From CBDDBX01 sp965225955 (GTDB lineage Bacteria; Acidobacteriota; Aminicenantia; UBA2199), in assembly GCA_965225955.1 (NCBI GenBank), contig CBDDBX010000041.1, forward strand, positions 44,729 through 108,728: a stretch of DNA of 64,000 bases. Reading direction: 5' to 3'. Numbering within the stretch: position 1 is the first letter of the stretch; each line of letters opens with the position of its first letter. A program made the position numbers and the translations under genes. Below are positions 62,225-64,000 of this stretch, in pieces. Below the pieces are notes generated by a model. It was given only the letters and a program-made list of their open reading frames with translations, had not been told where the DNA came from and searched no databases.

Positions 62225-62632
62225 CTATTTGATGCCGGCTTTATGAAAATGTTCAGTATACTTCCTGTCAGTTACAGTAATATGATTTATGAGCCAGTCC
62301 ATCATCAATTGTACAAGTTTTACCGATGCAGCTACTCTGCCAGTTTCATACTGCTCTTTATATTCACGGATTCTGGATATAAAGAACTGATGCTGCTCGT
62401 GTTGATGATCGAATCCTTCATATCCTGCTTCTTTCATGTACTGTTCTTCAAGAGCAAAGTGATATTCAGTATAGTGGAGTAGTTGATCTATCACACAACC
62501 AAGGTCAATATGAGCTCTGCCTTCAGTCATCATCTGATGGGCTTTATTGATAAGGTCAATTATTTTAATATGTTGTTCATCCATCTCTTCTACATCTACA
62601 GAGTACTTCTTTTCCCAGTCTAATAGTGGCAT
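62225..62632 (-). CDS. bacteriohemerythrin (copy 3)
   Basis: Ligands are in MDEQHIKIIDLIN, EYHFALEEQYM, HQHEQH and HITVTDRKY. ATG 62632 is chosen because AGAGAGGT lies just upstream and the product then starts MPLLDWEKKYSVDV like its relatives; the longer frame from 62656 adds eight residues. It forms a tandem pair with copy 2. Confidence 0.92.
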   Translation of the reverse strand: MPLLDWEKKYSVDVEEMDEQHIKIIDLINKAHQMMTEGRAHIDLGCVIDQLLHYTEYHFALEEQYMKEAGYEGFDHQHEQHQFFISRIREYKEQYETGRVAASVKLVQLMMDWLINHITVTDRKYTEHFHKAGIK

Positions 62633-62757
62633 TCTACCTCTCTTGCTTATGAACATATTCTGTTCTGTGTTTAAGAAATTTTCAATATGAAACTTTAATA
62701 TGTAACATTAATGCATAAGAGGTTATATCAAAATCCCTTATAAGAGAAGAACTATCA

Positions 62758-62926
62758 TGAAATGTTTTATAGTTGTTCTACTCTGTCTCTTAAATAGTTG
62801 TATCTGGTGTAGTAACAGGAAGTATGAGTATCGGAGCAGAAGCCACCAGTCGTGAAACCTGAAATATTCGCTCCCGGAGTTGTGTCAACTAAAGAGCTTT
62901 ATGAACTCTGCTCTGTTTTTTCTTGA
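62758..62926 (+). pseudogene. remnant of a PD40/TolB-like propeller lipoprotein
   Basis: An ATG at 62758 with AGAGAAG upstream starts a lipoprotein-like peptide (MKCFIVVLLCLLNSCIWC) that stops after ~31 codons. In another frame, VVKPEIFAPGVVSTKELYE follows up to a stop at 62926. The P-E-I-F-A-P-G-V-V-S-T block is characteristic of the start of PD40 (WD40-like) propeller proteins. The rest of the gene is gone. The remainder of 62657-62958 shows nothing. Confidence 0.5.
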
Positions 62927-62958
62927 ATAATATCCTGATTGTTAGTGTGTATTTGTGT

Positions 62959-63459
62959 TTATTGGTGGTTTCTTTCTGTTCTGGTTGGTTTTTTGAGTTT
63001 GAGGGGGAGGGTTATTAGTACCGGAATGATGGTTAAGGCTGCCAGAATGAGTGATATGGGAATGGCTATTAGTTCCAGAGCTTTTTTGAAAAGAATTGTG
63101 AATCTGGAAACTCTCTTTATCTCAGTTGCAAGATTACAGGTATAGATCTCCTTTGCATCAATTCTCAAAGCCATAAAAAGAACATTAAGAAAACCGCTTC
63201 CTTTCTGATTTGATACAGGAACAACTACTGTATTGTATCTTCTGTTTTTTATCTCTTCAGGAAGAGTAAAGCAACTGAAACTACATTTATCGGGATAGTC
63301 AATTATCTCTGACACAGTATCATATTTTTCACAGTGTGAGTGGTTATGAGGAGGTGTCAGTATATCTATTAAAGCATCAGAGAACTTATCTGAAATTGCT
63401 CCAATAATAAGGTCAAGCTGCTGAAGACTAACTGATCTTATAATTAATACTCTTCTCAT
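62959..63459 (-). CDS. GT9-like truncated protein with membrane helix
   Basis: The 166-residue protein begins VLIIRSVSLQQLDLIIGAISDKF and has YNTVVVPVSNQKGSGFLNVLFMALRI. This recalls the N-terminal Rossmann half of heptosyltransferase-like (GT9) proteins. It is then a hydrophobic helix (IPISLILAALTIIPVLITLP) and a basic tail instead of a C-terminal catalytic half. Its ATG overlaps the stop of the GT2 gene. A catalytic role is doubtful; it may be an accessory protein. Confidence 0.5.
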   Translation of the reverse strand: MRRVLIIRSVSLQQLDLIIGAISDKFSDALIDILTPPHNHSHCEKYDTVSEIIDYPDKCSFSCFTLPEEIKNRRYNTVVVPVSNQKGSGFLNVLFMALRIDAKEIYTCNLATEIKRVSRFTILFKKALELIAIPISLILAALTIIPVLITLPLKLKKPTRTERNHQ

Positions 63460-64000
63460 TTATACATACTGAAAGGTAGTCTGAAAGGAATTCTGAGTCT
63501 ACTGACTGTTTCAGAACTCTCCTCTCTTCTGTTACCAATCTCTCCTATATTTATAAGTGCAGAAAAAAGTGCCTTAAGATACACTGGCGTAATCTGAGTA
63601 AAGGTGGCACAGAAACACATGTATATGAGTTTCAATGTAGATTTTAAAAGAAGTTTCGGAGGAAAATACTTCCATATTACCCAGTAGAGATTTCTTGTGT
63701 AGTAGAAGGGGGCTCTGGTGGAAGTACGGTTTGAAGGAGCAAATTTATGGTAGGAAACTATGTGAGGATATTCCGCTATTTTCCAGCCTCTGTTCATAAC
63801 CCTGATTGCAAGATCCATCTCATTCATATAGAGGAAAAACTCTTCAGGATATCCACCGGCATCTTCAATTATTTCCCTTCTTATGCCTGCACCTGCTCCA
63901 TTAAAACCCAACAGATACCTGCTGGATGTTTTATCATTTGAAACCTCTTTTGTTGTGGCTATTTCATCGTACTTGTAGTAGTTACGGACATCAAAGGCTA
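63456..64000 (-). CDS. family 2 glycosyltransferase, 5' partial at window edge
   Basis: The minus-strand frame is open to base 64000, so the start lies outside. The visible ~180 residues are the C-terminal part of a GT2 enzyme: LLGFNGAGAGIRREIIEDAG, then GYPEEFFLYMNEMDLAIRVMNRGWKI, the E-x-D-L-x-x-R acceptor region of rhamnosyltransferase-like enzymes, and a hydrophobic tail. It overlaps the next gene by ATGA. It begins a second surface-glycan locus. Confidence 0.82.
   Translation of the reverse strand, partial: AFDVRNYYKYDEIATTKEVSNDKTSSRYLLGFNGAGAGIRREIIEDAGGYPEEFFLYMNEMDLAIRVMNRGWKIAEYPHIVSYHKFAPSNRTSTRAPFYYTRNLYWVIWKYFPPKLLLKSTLKLIYMCFCATFTQITPVYLKALFSALINIGEIGNRREESSETVSRLRIPFRLPFSMYK

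Overview
The window looks like chromosomal DNA of a low-GC, Gram-negative bacterium. Evidence for an outer membrane is a TonB-dependent receptor ending in Phe, several lipobox or Sec-signal proteins, and a MacB-type export operon. Arginine is mostly AGA and TTG/GTG starts are common. The carboxypeptidase-like-domain TonB receptor, the small Cys-rich peptide beside a 6-bladed propeller, the SBBP-repeat protein and the hemerythrins together suggest an anaerobic or microaerobic lineage near Acidobacteriota/Aminicenantota or Bacteroidota. No marker gene settles this. No tRNA, rRNA, CRISPR array or autonomous transposase was seen.

Region 1 (1-7478): a surface-glycan operon. It holds an FkbM methyltransferase, a class I methyltransferase with a helical tail, a CDP-glycerol-type polyol-phosphate transferase, a radical SAM/SPASM enzyme, an inositol-3-phosphate synthase and a UDP-galactopyranose mutase. 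Three of these carry the same N-terminal Rossmann-like module. Two contain single-base homopolymer frameshifts. A divergent secreted tail-collar protein follows (7510-8217).

Region 2 (8290-36000): a polymorphic-toxin and defence region. A 4222-residue secreted RHS/YD protein ends in a zinc-metallopeptidase-like toxin and is followed by a signal-peptide-bearing WG-repeat protein, the likely immunity protein. Downstream lie displaced RHS tips without start signals: one with a BECR/EndoU-like RNase toxin, one with an L,D-transpeptidase-like (Tlde1/DUF2778) toxin. Each is followed by an immunity candidate. An orphan DUF7710 immunity gene sits behind a degenerate toxin tail. A related boundary repeat lies in front of both displaced tips and, inverted, near other module ends. 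Further on are an inverted-repeat-flanked HNH-type gene pair, an Mrr-like restriction endonuclease, a 26-residue hydrophobic peptide, a duplicated RHS fragment and an AbiC-like membrane protein.

Region 3 (36130-43725): a TonB receptor, a phage-tail-fibre-like protein with ten 39-residue repeats and a glycine-rich tip, and a minus-strand operon. That operon encodes a secreted six-cysteine peptide, a 6-bladed propeller, a CxxC thioredoxin-like protein and a MauE-like membrane protein; I read it as a possible dedicated disulfide-maturation system.

Region 4 (44106-51460): a molybdoenzyme block with mobA, a DMSO-reductase-type ABC set, a polytopic membrane protein plus a P-loop NTPase, then an S41 peptidase.

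Region 5 (51461-64000): three hemerythrins, an operon with a MacB-like ATPase, three consecutive membrane-fusion proteins and an FtsX-like permease, a small lipoprotein, an SBBP-repeat protein, two gene remnants (SUMF1-like and PD40-like), and the end of a second glycosyltransferase locus running off the window.
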